Part shown: positions 52,441 to 61,666 of the stretch, piece after piece | Position numbering within the stretch: position 1 is the stretch's first letter | Layout of the letters: every line of letters begins with the position of its first letter | Made by a program: the position numbers and the translations under genes | NCBI RefSeq assembly: GCF_001421355.1 | Contig: NZ_LMKC01000005.1 | Location: 197,001 to 261,000 of the forward strand | Origin: Sphingomonas sp. Leaf9 | GTDB taxonomy: Bacteria; Pseudomonadota; Alphaproteobacteria; Sphingomonadales; Sphingomonadaceae | Direction: 5' to 3' | Length of the DNA: 64,000 nucleotides | Notes under the pieces: model-generated | Told to the model about the DNA's origin: nothing | Database searches by the model: none | What the model saw: the letters and a program-made list of their open reading frames with translations, nothing else

Positions 52441-53858
52441 GCGTGCTGACCTCGACCTGCCCGGCGACCGGGGAGACGGTGTGGTCCGGCCCCGCCGCCA
52501 CCGCGGCCGATGTCGACGCCACCGTTGCGCGCGCCCGCGCGTCGTTCCGCGACTGGCGGCGGACATCGGTCGCGGAACGGGTGGCCATCGCCCGCGCCTA
52601 TGCCGCCGTGCTGAAGGCGCGCACCGCGACCCTCGCCGAATTGATCGCGCGTGAAACCGGCAAGCCGCTGTGGGAAACCACGCAGGAAGTCGGCACGATG
52701 GTCGGCAAGGTCGAGCTGTCGATCGCGGCCCAAGCCGAGCGCGCCGGGGAAAAGCGCAGCACGATGCCGTTCGGGGAATCGGTGCTGCGCCACCGCCCGC
52801 ATGGCGTGATGGCGGTGCTGGGGCCGTACAACTTCCCCGGCCACCTGCCCAACGGCCATATCGTGCCCGCGCTGCTCGCCGGGAATACGGTGGCGTTCAA
52901 GCCGTCCGAACTGACCCCGGCGGTCGGCGCGGCGATGGCGGACGCCTGGGTCGAGGCAGGATTGCCGGAGGGCGTGCTACAGGTGGTGCAGGGCGCGCGC
53001 GAAACCGGCGCGGCGCTGGTCGCGGCGGATATCGACGGGCTGTTGTTCACCGGATCGGCGACGACCGGCGCGCATTTCCGCCGTGCCTTTGCCGAGCGGC
53101 CCGACGTGATCCTCGCGCTCGAACTGGGCGGCAACAACCCGCTGATCGCATGGGACGGCGACGTCACCGAAGTCGCTGCGCTGATCGTCCAATCGGCCTA
53201 TATCACCACCGGACAACGCTGTTCGTGCGCCCGCCGGCTGATCCTGCCGACCGGCGCGTTCGGCGATGCGGTGGTCGAGGCGGTCGCCGCGCTGATCCCG
53301 CGCATTCCCATCGGCCGCTGGGACGAGAACCCCTATATCGGCCCGCTGATCTCCGACGCCGCCGCCGCAACGGCGCGCGGCCAGGTCGCCGCATTGGAGG
53401 ATGCCGGTGCGCGCGCCATCGTGCCCTTCGGCGGGATCGCCGGGCGCAGCGCCGCCTTCGTCACGCCTGCGCTGCTCGACGTGACCGGCGTGACGGTGCC
53501 CGACGAGGAGATTTTTGCGCCGGTCCTGCAAGTCACTCGCGTCGCGGACTTCGATGCCGCCATCGCCGCCGCGAACGACACCCGCTTCGGCCTGTCCGCC
53601 GGGCTGCTGACCGGTGACGACGCGTTGTGGGACCGCTTCGTGCTCGACGCGCGCGCCGGGGTGGTCAATCGCAACCGCCCAACCACCGGTGCGGCGGGCG
53701 CGCAACCGTTCGGCGGGATCGGCGATTCGGGCAATCACCGCCCCAGCGCCTATTATGCCGCCGATTACTGTGCCTATCCGATGGCCAGCTTCGAGGCGGG
53801 CAGCGCGGCGGGCAATTGGGACCTGCTGAAGCCGGCATTGGGAGCCGGCGCGGCGTGA
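52437..53858 (+). CDS. astD: N-succinylglutamate 5-semialdehyde dehydrogenase (AstD)
   Basis: 473-aa NAD-linked aldehyde dehydrogenase. The catalytic Cys262 is in ITTGQRCSCARRL and the general-base Glu in LALELGGNNPLIAWDG. AstD-specific stretches are LGPYNFPGHLPNGHIVPALL and NHRPSAYYAADYCAYP, and these set it apart from other aldehyde dehydrogenases. It oxidises the semialdehyde from AstC to N-succinylglutamate (or to N-succinyl-aminoadipate if the substrate were lysine-derived). Overlaps astC and astA by four bases. Confidence 0.93.
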   Translation: MSVLTSTCPATGETVWSGPAATAADVDATVARARASFRDWRRTSVAERVAIARAYAAVLKARTATLAELIARETGKPLWETTQEVGTMVGKVELSIAAQAERAGEKRSTMPFGESVLRHRPHGVMAVLGPYNFPGHLPNGHIVPALLAGNTVAFKPSELTPAVGAAMADAWVEAGLPEGVLQVVQGARETGAALVAADIDGLLFTGSATTGAHFRRAFAERPDVILALELGGNNPLIAWDGDVTEVAALIVQSAYITTGQRCSCARRLILPTGAFGDAVVEAVAALIPRIPIGRWDENPYIGPLISDAAAATARGQVAALEDAGARAIVPFGGIAGRSAAFVTPALLDVTGVTVPDEEIFAPVLQVTRVADFDAAIAAANDTRFGLSAGLLTGDDALWDRFVLDARAGVVNRNRPTTGAAGAQPFGGIGDSGNHRPSAYYAADYCAYPMASFEAGSAAGNWDLLKPALGAGAA

Positions 53859-54871
53859 CGATCGTCCTGCGGGCCGCCGGCGGGCACGACCTGTCGGCGC
53901 TCTACGATATGGCGCAAACCACCGGCGGCGGGTTCGTGAACCTGCCGCCGGACAGGGCCAAGCTCGGCGAGCGGCTGGCCGCCGCCGATGCCGCCTTTGC
54001 CCGCGACACCGATAGCTTCGGCGTCGACCGGTTCCTGTTCGTACTGGAAGACCTGGCGACGGAGGCGATCCACGGCACCTGCCAGATATTCTCGCATATC
54101 GGCACCGATGCGCCCTTCTACAGCTATCGCATCGACCGGCATGGCGCCGACCATGCGGTGCTGGGCCGGTCGGTCGATCACACCACCCTGACCATCTGCA
54201 CCGACCATGCCGGGTGTAGCGAGGTCGGCGGGCTGTTCCTGCGCGCCGATGCCCGCGCGGGCGGCGCCGGCACGCTCCTCGCGCGCAGCCGTTATTTGTT
54301 CATCGCCATGCACCGCGCCCGCTTTGCCGACCGCACCATCGCCGAACTGCGCGGCGTGGTGGATGACGCAGGCGAAGCGCCGTTCTGGGACGGGATCGCC
54401 GCGCGCTTTTTCGGCATGGGCTTTGCCGCCGCCGATGCGTTCAATGCCGAGCATGGCACGCATGTGCTGGCCGGGCTGCTGCCGACCACGCCGGTCCTGC
54501 TGGCGATGCTGCCCGAACGCGCCCGCGCCGTGCTGGGCGTGCCGCATCCCACCGGTCGCCCGGCGCTGCGGCTGCTGGAGAAGGAGGGGTTTCGCCATGA
54601 CGATTATGTCGACCTGTTCGACGGCGGCCCGACCGTGACCGCCGCGACCGACGACATCGCCACCATCCGCGCCGCGCGCACCGCGATCGTCCGCGCGGTG
54701 GAGCGGAACGACACCGCCACGCCCGTCATCGCCGCCGCCGGCCGCCTGGGCGATTTTCGCGCCTGTTTCGCGCAGGTCGCCGCGCGGGACGATGGCGTGG
54801 TGATCGATCCGCACGCCGCCCGCGCGCTGAACGTCGACATCGGCGACCCCATTACCCATGCCCCGCGCTGA
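53855..54871 (+). CDS. astA: Arginine N-succinyltransferase (AstA)
   Basis: 338 aa. The AstA pattern is clear: LYDMAQTTGGGFVNLPPDRA at the N-terminus, FYSYRIDR, VGGLFLRADARAGGAGTLLA - RSRYLFIAMHRARF, ELRGVVDDAGEAPFWDGIA, and RLLEKEGFRHDDYVDLFDGG. It succinylates the alpha-amino group of arginine; homologues of this fold also use ornithine. GTG 53855 overlaps the astD stop (GTGA). AstB, needed to open succinylarginine, is not present next to it. Confidence 0.92.
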   Translation: MTIVLRAAGGHDLSALYDMAQTTGGGFVNLPPDRAKLGERLAAADAAFARDTDSFGVDRFLFVLEDLATEAIHGTCQIFSHIGTDAPFYSYRIDRHGADHAVLGRSVDHTTLTICTDHAGCSEVGGLFLRADARAGGAGTLLARSRYLFIAMHRARFADRTIAELRGVVDDAGEAPFWDGIAARFFGMGFAAADAFNAEHGTHVLAGLLPTTPVLLAMLPERARAVLGVPHPTGRPALRLLEKEGFRHDDYVDLFDGGPTVTAATDDIATIRAARTAIVRAVERNDTATPVIAAAGRLGDFRACFAQVAARDDGVVIDPHAARALNVDIGDPITHAPR

Positions 54872-54893
54872 CCCTATCTGTCGTAAGGTATCC

Positions 54894-56270
54894 ATGACCC
54901 AGTCCTTCACCGCCCCCGACGCGATCCGCACCCGCTTTTCCGAAGCCATGTCGGCGATGTACCGTGCCGAAGTGCCGCTGTACGGCGACCTGCTGTCGAT
55001 CGTGGCAGAGGTGAATGCGCAGGTGCTGGCCGACCGTCCCGACCTGGCGGCGGAAATGGAATCGGCCGATGAGCTCGACCGGCTGGACGTCGAACGCCAC
55101 GGCGCGATCCGGCTGGGCACCGCCGCCGAACTCACCATGATGCGCCGCGCCTTCGCGGTCATGGGGATGTTCCCGGTCGGCTATTACGACCTGTCGGTGG
55201 CGGGCGTGCCGGTCCATTCGACCGCGTTCCGCCCGATCGACGATGCAGCGCTTGCCGCCAATCCGTTCCGCGTCTTCACCTCGCTGCTGCGCCTCGAACT
55301 GATCGAGGACGCCGCCTTGCGTGCCGAGGCGGCGGCGATCCTGTCGAGCCGCCGGATCTTCACCGACGAAGCGATCCGCCTGATCGAACTGGACACGGCG
55401 CAGGGCGGGCTGGACGACGGCGATGCCGACCGCTTCGTGATGGCGCTGCTGGAGACGTTTCGCTGGCACGGCGATGCGCGGGTCGATGCCGCGACCTATG
55501 ACCGGCTGCACGACGCGCACCGGCTGATCGCCGACGTCGTGTCGTTCCGGGGACCGCACATCAACCACCTGACCCCGCGCACGCTCGACATCGATGCAGC
55601 GCAAATCGCGATGCAGGCACGCGGCATTGATGCGAAGGCGGTGATCGAAGGACCGCCGCCGCGCGCCGTGCCGATCCTGCTGCGCCAGACCAGCTTCAAG
55701 GCGATCGAGGAGGACGTGACCTTTCCCGGCGACCAGCCCGGCCAGCACACCGCCCGCTTCGGCGAGATCGAACAGCGCGGCGCGGCGCTGACGCCCAAGG
55801 GCCGCGCGCTCTACGACCGGCTGCTGGCGACGGCGCGCGGGGACCAGGGATCGCAGGGACCCAGCTATGCCGAGCGGCTGGCCACCGCCTTTGCCGCCTT
55901 TCCCGACACGCTGGACGCCTTGCGCGAACAGGGGCTGGCCTATTTCCGCTACGACCTGACCGATTGCGGCCGGCGGCTGATCGCAACCGGGGTGCGGCCG
56001 GCGGGCGATATCGACGGGTGGCTGGCGGCGGGCTATGTCCGCGCGCTGCCGATCGTGTATGAGGATTTCCTGCCGGTCAGCGCGGCGGGCATCTTCCAAT
56101 CCAACCTGGGCGGCACCGAACAGCGCAGCTATGCCGCGTCGGCGGCGCAGACCGCGTTCGAGGACGCGCTGGGCGACAAGGTGCAGGACGAACTGGCGCT
56201 CTATGCCGAAGCGGAGGCACGGTCGATGATGCAGGTGCAGGACGCGTTGCGCGGGGTGGCGGCGGCCTGA
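54894..56270 (+). CDS. hglS: 2-oxoadipate dioxygenase/decarboxylase (HglS, YdcJ/DUF1338)
   Basis: 458 aa. HglS is an iron-dependent enzyme of lysine catabolism that converts 2-oxoadipate to D-2-hydroxyglutarate. The expected metal triad is visible: His69 in DVERHGAIRLG, His225 in PHINHLTPR and Glu293 in GEIEQRG, each one residue off the positions I recall for the Pseudomonas putida enzyme (70, 226, 294). The substrate-binding Arg73 is also kept. ATG 54894 has AAGG upstream, 22 bp after astA. It overlaps the next gene by one base, whose product uses D-2-hydroxyglutarate. Confidence 0.92.
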   Translation: MTQSFTAPDAIRTRFSEAMSAMYRAEVPLYGDLLSIVAEVNAQVLADRPDLAAEMESADELDRLDVERHGAIRLGTAAELTMMRRAFAVMGMFPVGYYDLSVAGVPVHSTAFRPIDDAALAANPFRVFTSLLRLELIEDAALRAEAAAILSSRRIFTDEAIRLIELDTAQGGLDDGDADRFVMALLETFRWHGDARVDAATYDRLHDAHRLIADVVSFRGPHINHLTPRTLDIDAAQIAMQARGIDAKAVIEGPPPRAVPILLRQTSFKAIEEDVTFPGDQPGQHTARFGEIEQRGAALTPKGRALYDRLLATARGDQGSQGPSYAERLATAFAAFPDTLDALREQGLAYFRYDLTDCGRRLIATGVRPAGDIDGWLAAGYVRALPIVYEDFLPVSAAGIFQSNLGGTEQRSYAASAAQTAFEDALGDKVQDELALYAEAEARSMMQVQDALRGVAAA

Positions 56271-59152
56271 TGGTCGTGGTCGCGAACCTGCTGCGCCGTC
56301 TGGACCAGGCGGGGTTCGCCGGCGATGCCGAGGACGGCATCGGCGCGCGGCAGGTCGCATCGACCGACAATTCGATCTATCAGGTCCGCCCGGCGGCGAT
56401 CGTCTATCCGCGCACCGGCGACGATGTGACGCTGCTGGTCCGCACGCTGGCCGATACCGGCCTGTCGCTCACCCCGCGCGGCGGCAATACCGGGACCAAC
56501 GGCCAGTCGCTGAACGACGGGATCATCGTCGATTTCGCGCGGCATATGCGTGGCATCGGCGCGTTCGACCCGGATACGAACACCGTGACGGTCGAACCGG
56601 GCGTGGTGCTGGACCAGCTCAACGCCTTCCTGAAACCGCATGGCCGCTTCTTTCCACCGATGGTGTCGACCGCCAGCCGCGCGACGATCGGCGGGATGGT
56701 TGCGACCGATGCGTCGGGCAAGGGATCGCGCCGCTGGGGCAAGACGTCGGACTATATCGTGGCACTGGACGTCACCCTGTCCGACAGCACGCCATGGCGC
56801 GCCGAGCCGATGACCCGCGCCGACGCCGAAGCGATCGCGGCGGGCAGCGGCATCGTCGCCGATATCCACCGCGAGGCGCTGCGCATCGTCACGGATCGCG
56901 CCGACGATATCGCCGCGACCTTTCCGGAAATGAACCGGGGCCTGACCGGCTACAACCTGCAAAAGACGTGGGACGCCGCCGCCGACCGCTTCTTCCTCGG
57001 GTTTCTGCTGGCCGGGTCGGAAGGCACGCTGGCGATCACCCGTTCGATCACGCTGCGGGTGGCGCATAAACCGAAGAAGCGCGCGCTGGCGGTCATCCGC
57101 TATGCCGCGTTCGACACCGCGATGCGCGACGTGCAGCGGCTGATCGCCGCCGATCCGGTCGCGGTCGAAATCCTCGACGACAAGGTGCTGGGCGTCGCGC
57201 GCAGCGATATCATCTGGGCGAGTGTCGAGGGGCTGCTGGGCGGGGCAAGCGACGCGCCCGTTGCCGCGATGAACTTCGTGGAATTCACCGCCGACGACGA
57301 TGCGACGATCGACACCGGCCTTGCCGCACTCGCCGCGATCGGGCCGCAGGGTGACATGCGCATCGTCCGCGACGATGCCGCGATCGGCCAGCTATGGAGC
57401 TTACGCGAAAAATCGGTCGGGCTGCTCGCCCGACTGGGCGGTGCACGGCAGGGGATTCCCTTCGTCGAGGACACCGCCGTCCCGCCGGAAAAGCTCGCCG
57501 ATTTCGTTGCCGAGTTCCGCGCACTGCTCGACGGCCATGGTCTCAACTATGGCATGTTCGGCCATGCCGATGTCGGCTGCCTGCACGTCCGCCCGTTCCT
57601 CGACCTGCGCGATCCCGCACAGGCGGCGCTGATCCGCCCGATCTCCGACGCCGTGGCGCAACTGACCAAATCCTATGGCGGGTTGCTGTGGGGCGAACAT
57701 GGTCGCGGCTATCGCGGTGAGTTCTCGCCGTTGTTCTTCGGCAATCTCTACCCCGAATTGCAGGCGCTGAAGGCGGCGTTCGACCCGCACAACCGCCTCA
57801 ACCCCGGCAAGCTCGCCGCCCCCGCCGGCCAGCCTATCGACCGGATCGACGGCGTGCCGTTGCGCGGTGAAGCCGACCGCCACATCGACGCAGTGCGCTC
57901 CAAGGAGTTCGACCGTGCGGTCGCGTGCAACGGCAACGGCGCGTGCTTCGCATGGGATTCGCTCGACGTGATGTGCCCGTCGTACAAGGCGACCCGCGAC
58001 CGCGCGCAGTCACCCAAGGGCCGCGCCTCGCTGCTGCGCGCCTGGGCCCGGCTGGATTCGATCGCGCAACCTACGCCAGCGGAAGCCGCCGAGCGCGACG
58101 CGCTTGCAGCCGACACGCAAGCCTCGCTAGCGACCTGCCTGTCGTGCAAGGCGTGCACGACGCTGTGCCCAGTCAAGGTCGACGTGCCGACGATGAAGTC
58201 GCGCTTTGCCGAACGCTATTGGGCAAAACGCTCCCGCCCGCTCCGCCACCGCCTGATCGCGCAGATGGAATCGATGCTCGCCGCCGCGCGTGCGTTGCCG
58301 GGCATCGCCAACCGCCTCGCCGGCAGCGACCGGGCGCGGGCCATGCTGGAGCGGCGGCTGGGCTATGTCGACCTGCCCGCCTTCGCCGTCGCCGATCCCC
58401 GCACCCTGCCCCCGATCGTGTCGCCGGTCGCGATCAAGGCGCTGTCGCCGGAGACACGGGCGAACACGGTCGTGCTGGTCGAGGACAGCTTCACCGCCAG
58501 CTTCGACGGGCCGCTTGCCGCCGCCGCCGCGCGGGTGCTGACGGCGTGCGGTTACGACGTGCTGCGCCTGCCCCCGCGCAGCAACGGCAAGGTGCTGCAC
58601 CTGCTGGGGATGCGCGACCGCTTCGCCGGCATCGCACACAAGCGGATGGCGGAGGTGCGTGCGCTCGCCGATCTGGGCGTACGGCTGGTCGGGCTGGATG
58701 CCGCCACCGCGCTGATGTTCACCCAGGAATTTGCCGAGATGACCGGCGACAGCGTGGACGTCGCCGGGCTGGAAACCGTGCTGGCCGACGCGGTTCGGGC
58801 CGGACGGGTGCCCGCGATCGCCGCCGCCCTGCCTCCGCAACGCCTGCTCGGCCACTGCACCGAACAGGCGCTGCGGCCACAGGCGCTGTCGCTGTGGGCG
58901 GAAACGCTGGCGGGCTTCGGTATCGCCGCGGCTCCGACGAAGACCGGCTGTTGCGGCATGGCCGGGCTGTTCGGGCATGAAGCGGCGCACCAGAAACTGT
59001 CGCGCGACATCTTTGCGCTCAGCTGGTCGCAGGTGACGCAGGACGACGCGATGCTCGCCACCGGCTTTTCCTGCCGCTGCCAGACGAAACGCCTGACCGG
59101 CCGCCGCCCGCTGCATCCAGTGGAGCTGATCGACCGGGTATTGGCGGGATAG
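56270..59152 (+). CDS. D-2-hydroxyglutarate dehydrogenase (YdiJ-type FAD/Fe-S fusion)
   Basis: 960 aa, the large YdiJ form. Residues about 1-560 are the FAD-linked oxidase (VYPRTGDDVTLLVRTLADTG, LTPRGGNTGTNGQSLNDGII, GMVATDASGKGSRRWGKTSD). A ferredoxin-like part holds CNGNGACFAWDSLDVMCPSY and CLSCKACTTLCPVKVDVP. The C-terminus has the CCG domain TKTGCCGMAGLFGHE. It oxidises D-2-hydroxyglutarate to 2-oxoglutarate and passes electrons onward. The start overlaps the hglS stop by one base (TGATG); it ends the five-gene operon and is convergent with the Lrp-type gene. Confidence 0.93.
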   Translation: MVVVANLLRRLDQAGFAGDAEDGIGARQVASTDNSIYQVRPAAIVYPRTGDDVTLLVRTLADTGLSLTPRGGNTGTNGQSLNDGIIVDFARHMRGIGAFDPDTNTVTVEPGVVLDQLNAFLKPHGRFFPPMVSTASRATIGGMVATDASGKGSRRWGKTSDYIVALDVTLSDSTPWRAEPMTRADAEAIAAGSGIVADIHREALRIVTDRADDIAATFPEMNRGLTGYNLQKTWDAAADRFFLGFLLAGSEGTLAITRSITLRVAHKPKKRALAVIRYAAFDTAMRDVQRLIAADPVAVEILDDKVLGVARSDIIWASVEGLLGGASDAPVAAMNFVEFTADDDATIDTGLAALAAIGPQGDMRIVRDDAAIGQLWSLREKSVGLLARLGGARQGIPFVEDTAVPPEKLADFVAEFRALLDGHGLNYGMFGHADVGCLHVRPFLDLRDPAQAALIRPISDAVAQLTKSYGGLLWGEHGRGYRGEFSPLFFGNLYPELQALKAAFDPHNRLNPGKLAAPAGQPIDRIDGVPLRGEADRHIDAVRSKEFDRAVACNGNGACFAWDSLDVMCPSYKATRDRAQSPKGRASLLRAWARLDSIAQPTPAEAAERDALAADTQASLATCLSCKACTTLCPVKVDVPTMKSRFAERYWAKRSRPLRHRLIAQMESMLAAARALPGIANRLAGSDRARAMLERRLGYVDLPAFAVADPRTLPPIVSPVAIKALSPETRANTVVLVEDSFTASFDGPLAAAAARVLTACGYDVLRLPPRSNGKVLHLLGMRDRFAGIAHKRMAEVRALADLGVRLVGLDAATALMFTQEFAEMTGDSVDVAGLETVLADAVRAGRVPAIAAALPPQRLLGHCTEQALRPQALSLWAETLAGFGIAAAPTKTGCCGMAGLFGHEAAHQKLSRDIFALSWSQVTQDDAMLATGFSCRCQTKRLTGRRPLHPVELIDRVLAG

Positions 59153-59158
59153 GCCCCG

Positions 59159-59611
59159 CTACCGCCGCAACCGCGTCGCCAGCACCACCGCCGACGTCGT
59201 CCGCCCGATCCCCTCCAGCCGCCCGATCGCGTCGATCACGTCGTTCAGCCGTTCGAGGCTCGGCGCCTCGACCATCGCGATCAGGTCATATTCGCCGGCA
59301 ATCGCATACAGCCCGGTCAGCTCGGGGATGGCGGCCAGCGCCTCGTTCGTCTCGACCAGCAATTTGGGCAGCGTCGTCATCATCACATGCGCGCGCACCA
59401 TGCGCCGGTCATGCGCCTCGCCCAGCCGCACGGTATAGCCGTCGATCGTGCCGTCCTGCTCCATCCGCGCGATGCTGGCATAGACATGCGCGCGCGACAC
59501 GTTCAGCGCATGGGCCAGTTCGGACACGGGCACGCGCGAATCCTGCCGCAGCAGCGCCAGCAACCGCGTGTCGAGTTCGCGCTTCGACGGGTTCGAACTA
59601 TCGGCCGACAT
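59159..59611 (-). CDS. Lrp/AsnC-family transcriptional regulator
   Basis: 150 aa. The helix-turn-helix lies at about residues 15-60 (LDTRLLALLRQDSRVPVSEL - AHALNVSRAHVYASIARME), followed by the RAM ligand-binding domain (GLYAIAGEYDLIAMVEAPSL, GRTTSAVVLATRLRR). Lrp-type proteins typically sense amino acids. Start ATG 59611 follows GGGAG. It overlaps the 3' end of the exported fusion hydrolase by 14 bases, so both are one transcript. It is a likely controller of the divergent and convergent amino-acid genes. Confidence 0.92.
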   Translation of the reverse strand: MSADSSNPSKRELDTRLLALLRQDSRVPVSELAHALNVSRAHVYASIARMEQDGTIDGYTVRLGEAHDRRMVRAHVMMTTLPKLLVETNEALAAIPELTGLYAIAGEYDLIAMVEAPSLERLNDVIDAIGRLEGIGRTTSAVVLATRLRR

Positions 59612-61562
59612 CCATTTCTCCCGCATAGATGGCGGTACGTGGGGCTTGGTCATCCGCCACGCTACCACGATACATGCCGTCGCTGTTCATCGCGAAGGCG
59701 ATGCGTCCGCTACCGTCCATCGCGATCAGGCCGCCATCGCCGCCGATCTCGCCCACCTCGCCGATCGTGTCGCTGGCCGCCGCGCCGATATCCTGCCCCT
59801 TCCACTGCACCCGGTCGCAAATCTGGCGCGCGGCGACCTGCCGGATGAAGAATTCGCCGGCGCCGGTCGCCGACACCGCGCAGGTCTTGTCCATCGCATA
59901 GGTGCCCGCCCCGATGATCGGCGAATCGCCGATCCGGCCCCAGCGCTTGCCGGTCAGCCCGCCGGTCGAGGTCGCGGCGGCCAGATGCCCGCGCTGGTCG
60001 CGCGCCACTGCCCCCACCGTGCCGAAGCGGTGGGTCGGGTCGAGCGCGGCGTGATCCTCGTCACGCTTCCATTCCAGATATTCGCGCCAGCGCTTGTCGG
60101 TGCGGAAATAGGATGGATCGACCTGCTCCACCCCCTGTTCGCGCGCGAACTGGTCCGCGCCGGTGCCGGTCAACAGGACATGGCGGCTATGCTCCATCAC
60201 CGCGCGCGCCAGCACGACGGGGTTCCTGGTCGCGCTCACCCCGGCGACGGCGCCGCCACGCAACGTCGCCCCGTCCATGATCGCGGCATCAAGCTGGTTC
60301 TTCCCCTCCGCATCGAACACCGCGCCGCGTCCGGCATTGAAGTTGGGATCGTCCTCCAGCACCTTGACCGCCGCCTGCACCGCATCGAGGCTGGAACCGC
60401 CCTTCGCCAGCACCGCCGACCCGGCGTTAAGCGCGGCGTTCAGCCCGGCGCGATAGGCGCGCTCCTGCTCGGGGGTCAGCGACCCCTTGGGGATCACCCC
60501 CGCCCCGCCATGGATCGCCAGCGACCAGTGGCCACCGGGCGGCAGCGGCGCGTCGATCAGCTTCCCCGCCACCACCTTCGCCGTGCCGGCAAATGCGGGC
60601 TTGGGCACCGTCATCCGGTTCAGGTCGATCGTCCCACCCGGCGCGATCCCGGTGACGCGGATGTCGCTCCAGTCGAGCGGCTTGCCCTTCACCAGCGCCG
60701 GCACCCCCTTGGGCTGGACCAGCCACGCATGGGTGTTCGCCGGCCCGCGATAGGTCGCCCGGCCATCGCCATCGACGCACAGCGCGCCCTTTTCATCCAC
60801 GCCCAGCCCGATCGCAGTCGGATCGCCGGTTGCCCGCGCCTTCGCCACGAACGCGATCAGCCGCCCCAACCGGTCGCGCTGGTTGAAATGCGTATCGGTC
60901 ACGACATGGGCCATGCGCGGCATGTGCAGGAAATCGCGCACCAGCGTCACCGCATCGCCCAGCGGGTCGGACAGCGCCTTGAACGAATCGATGCTGCCCC
61001 CGTCCGTCGCGCCATAGGCGGTGCCGCCCAGCACGGCGAGGCCGGCACTGGTCCCCGCGATCGGCTTGCCCGCCGCGACATGCGCGTCGAGCGCCTTTGC
61101 AACCGGCGTCCCCTGCCAGAAGCGGACATATTTCGCCTGGTCACCACCGGCCAGAAAGATGCCGTCGGCCTTCGCGATCGCCGCCAGCACGCGGGGGTCG
61201 GTCGATGCCGCGCGGTCGGTGAACAAGATGGTCGACACCGACTGGACGCCCGCCATCTCGGCAAACATCTCGCGCCCGCCCTCGCCATCGCCCGACGTGC
61301 GCAGGATCAGGATATGGCCATATCCCGCCTTCTTGGCGAACCATGCGAACGCTTGGCTGTCCCAGTCACCGCCGCCCATCAGCATCAGCCCCTGCGACGG
61401 TACGGCACGGCGGAGTTTGGCAGGGTCGCCGGTCACGAAAAAGCGCGCGCCCGCGACCGACTCCGCCACCTGCTGCGCCCACGCCATCGGAGCGGCCGAT
61501 ACAATTCCCCCGCATATCAACGCGATGCCCAAACCATAGTGTCGCAAGGCCACACTCCCCAT
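59598..61562 (-). CDS. Exported cyanophycinase - isoaspartyl peptidase fusion
   Basis: 654 aa. Signal peptide YGLGIALICGGIVSAAPMAWA. Residues about 35-335 match peptidase S51 cyanophycinase: LMLMGGGDWDSQAFAWFAKK, FLAGGDQAKYVRFW, nucleophile Ser172 in AGTSAGLAVLGG, and DTHFNQRDRLGRLIAF. Residues about 342-654 are an Ntn-type isoaspartyl peptidase/asparaginase: LAIHGGAGVIPKG, NAGRGAVFDAEGKNQLDAAI - MDG, and the self-cleavage Thr515 in HRFGTVGAVARD. Cyanophycinase releases beta-Asp-Arg/Lys dipeptides and the second domain can split them, so one polypeptide could do both steps. ATG 61562 is best supported by the signal peptide. Divergent from the TonB receptor. Confidence 0.9.
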   Translation of the reverse strand: MGSVALRHYGLGIALICGGIVSAAPMAWAQQVAESVAGARFFVTGDPAKLRRAVPSQGLMLMGGGDWDSQAFAWFAKKAGYGHILILRTSGDGEGGREMFAEMAGVQSVSTILFTDRAASTDPRVLAAIAKADGIFLAGGDQAKYVRFWQGTPVAKALDAHVAAGKPIAGTSAGLAVLGGTAYGATDGGSIDSFKALSDPLGDAVTLVRDFLHMPRMAHVVTDTHFNQRDRLGRLIAFVAKARATGDPTAIGLGVDEKGALCVDGDGRATYRGPANTHAWLVQPKGVPALVKGKPLDWSDIRVTGIAPGGTIDLNRMTVPKPAFAGTAKVVAGKLIDAPLPPGGHWSLAIHGGAGVIPKGSLTPEQERAYRAGLNAALNAGSAVLAKGGSSLDAVQAAVKVLEDDPNFNAGRGAVFDAEGKNQLDAAIMDGATLRGGAVAGVSATRNPVVLARAVMEHSRHVLLTGTGADQFAREQGVEQVDPSYFRTDKRWREYLEWKRDEDHAALDPTHRFGTVGAVARDQRGHLAAATSTGGLTGKRWGRIGDSPIIGAGTYAMDKTCAVSATGAGEFFIRQVAARQICDRVQWKGQDIGAAASDTIGEVGEIGGDGGLIAMDGSGRIAFAMNSDGMYRGSVADDQAPRTAIYAGEMDVGR

Positions 61563-61666
61563 CAAATTACCGCCACGCCGGATCAACATGACGTTTTTAT
61601 ATTTCAATATGTCAGAAGTCCATGGCATTATGATTGCGTATCGGGGCATGATCGGGGAGTATTATA

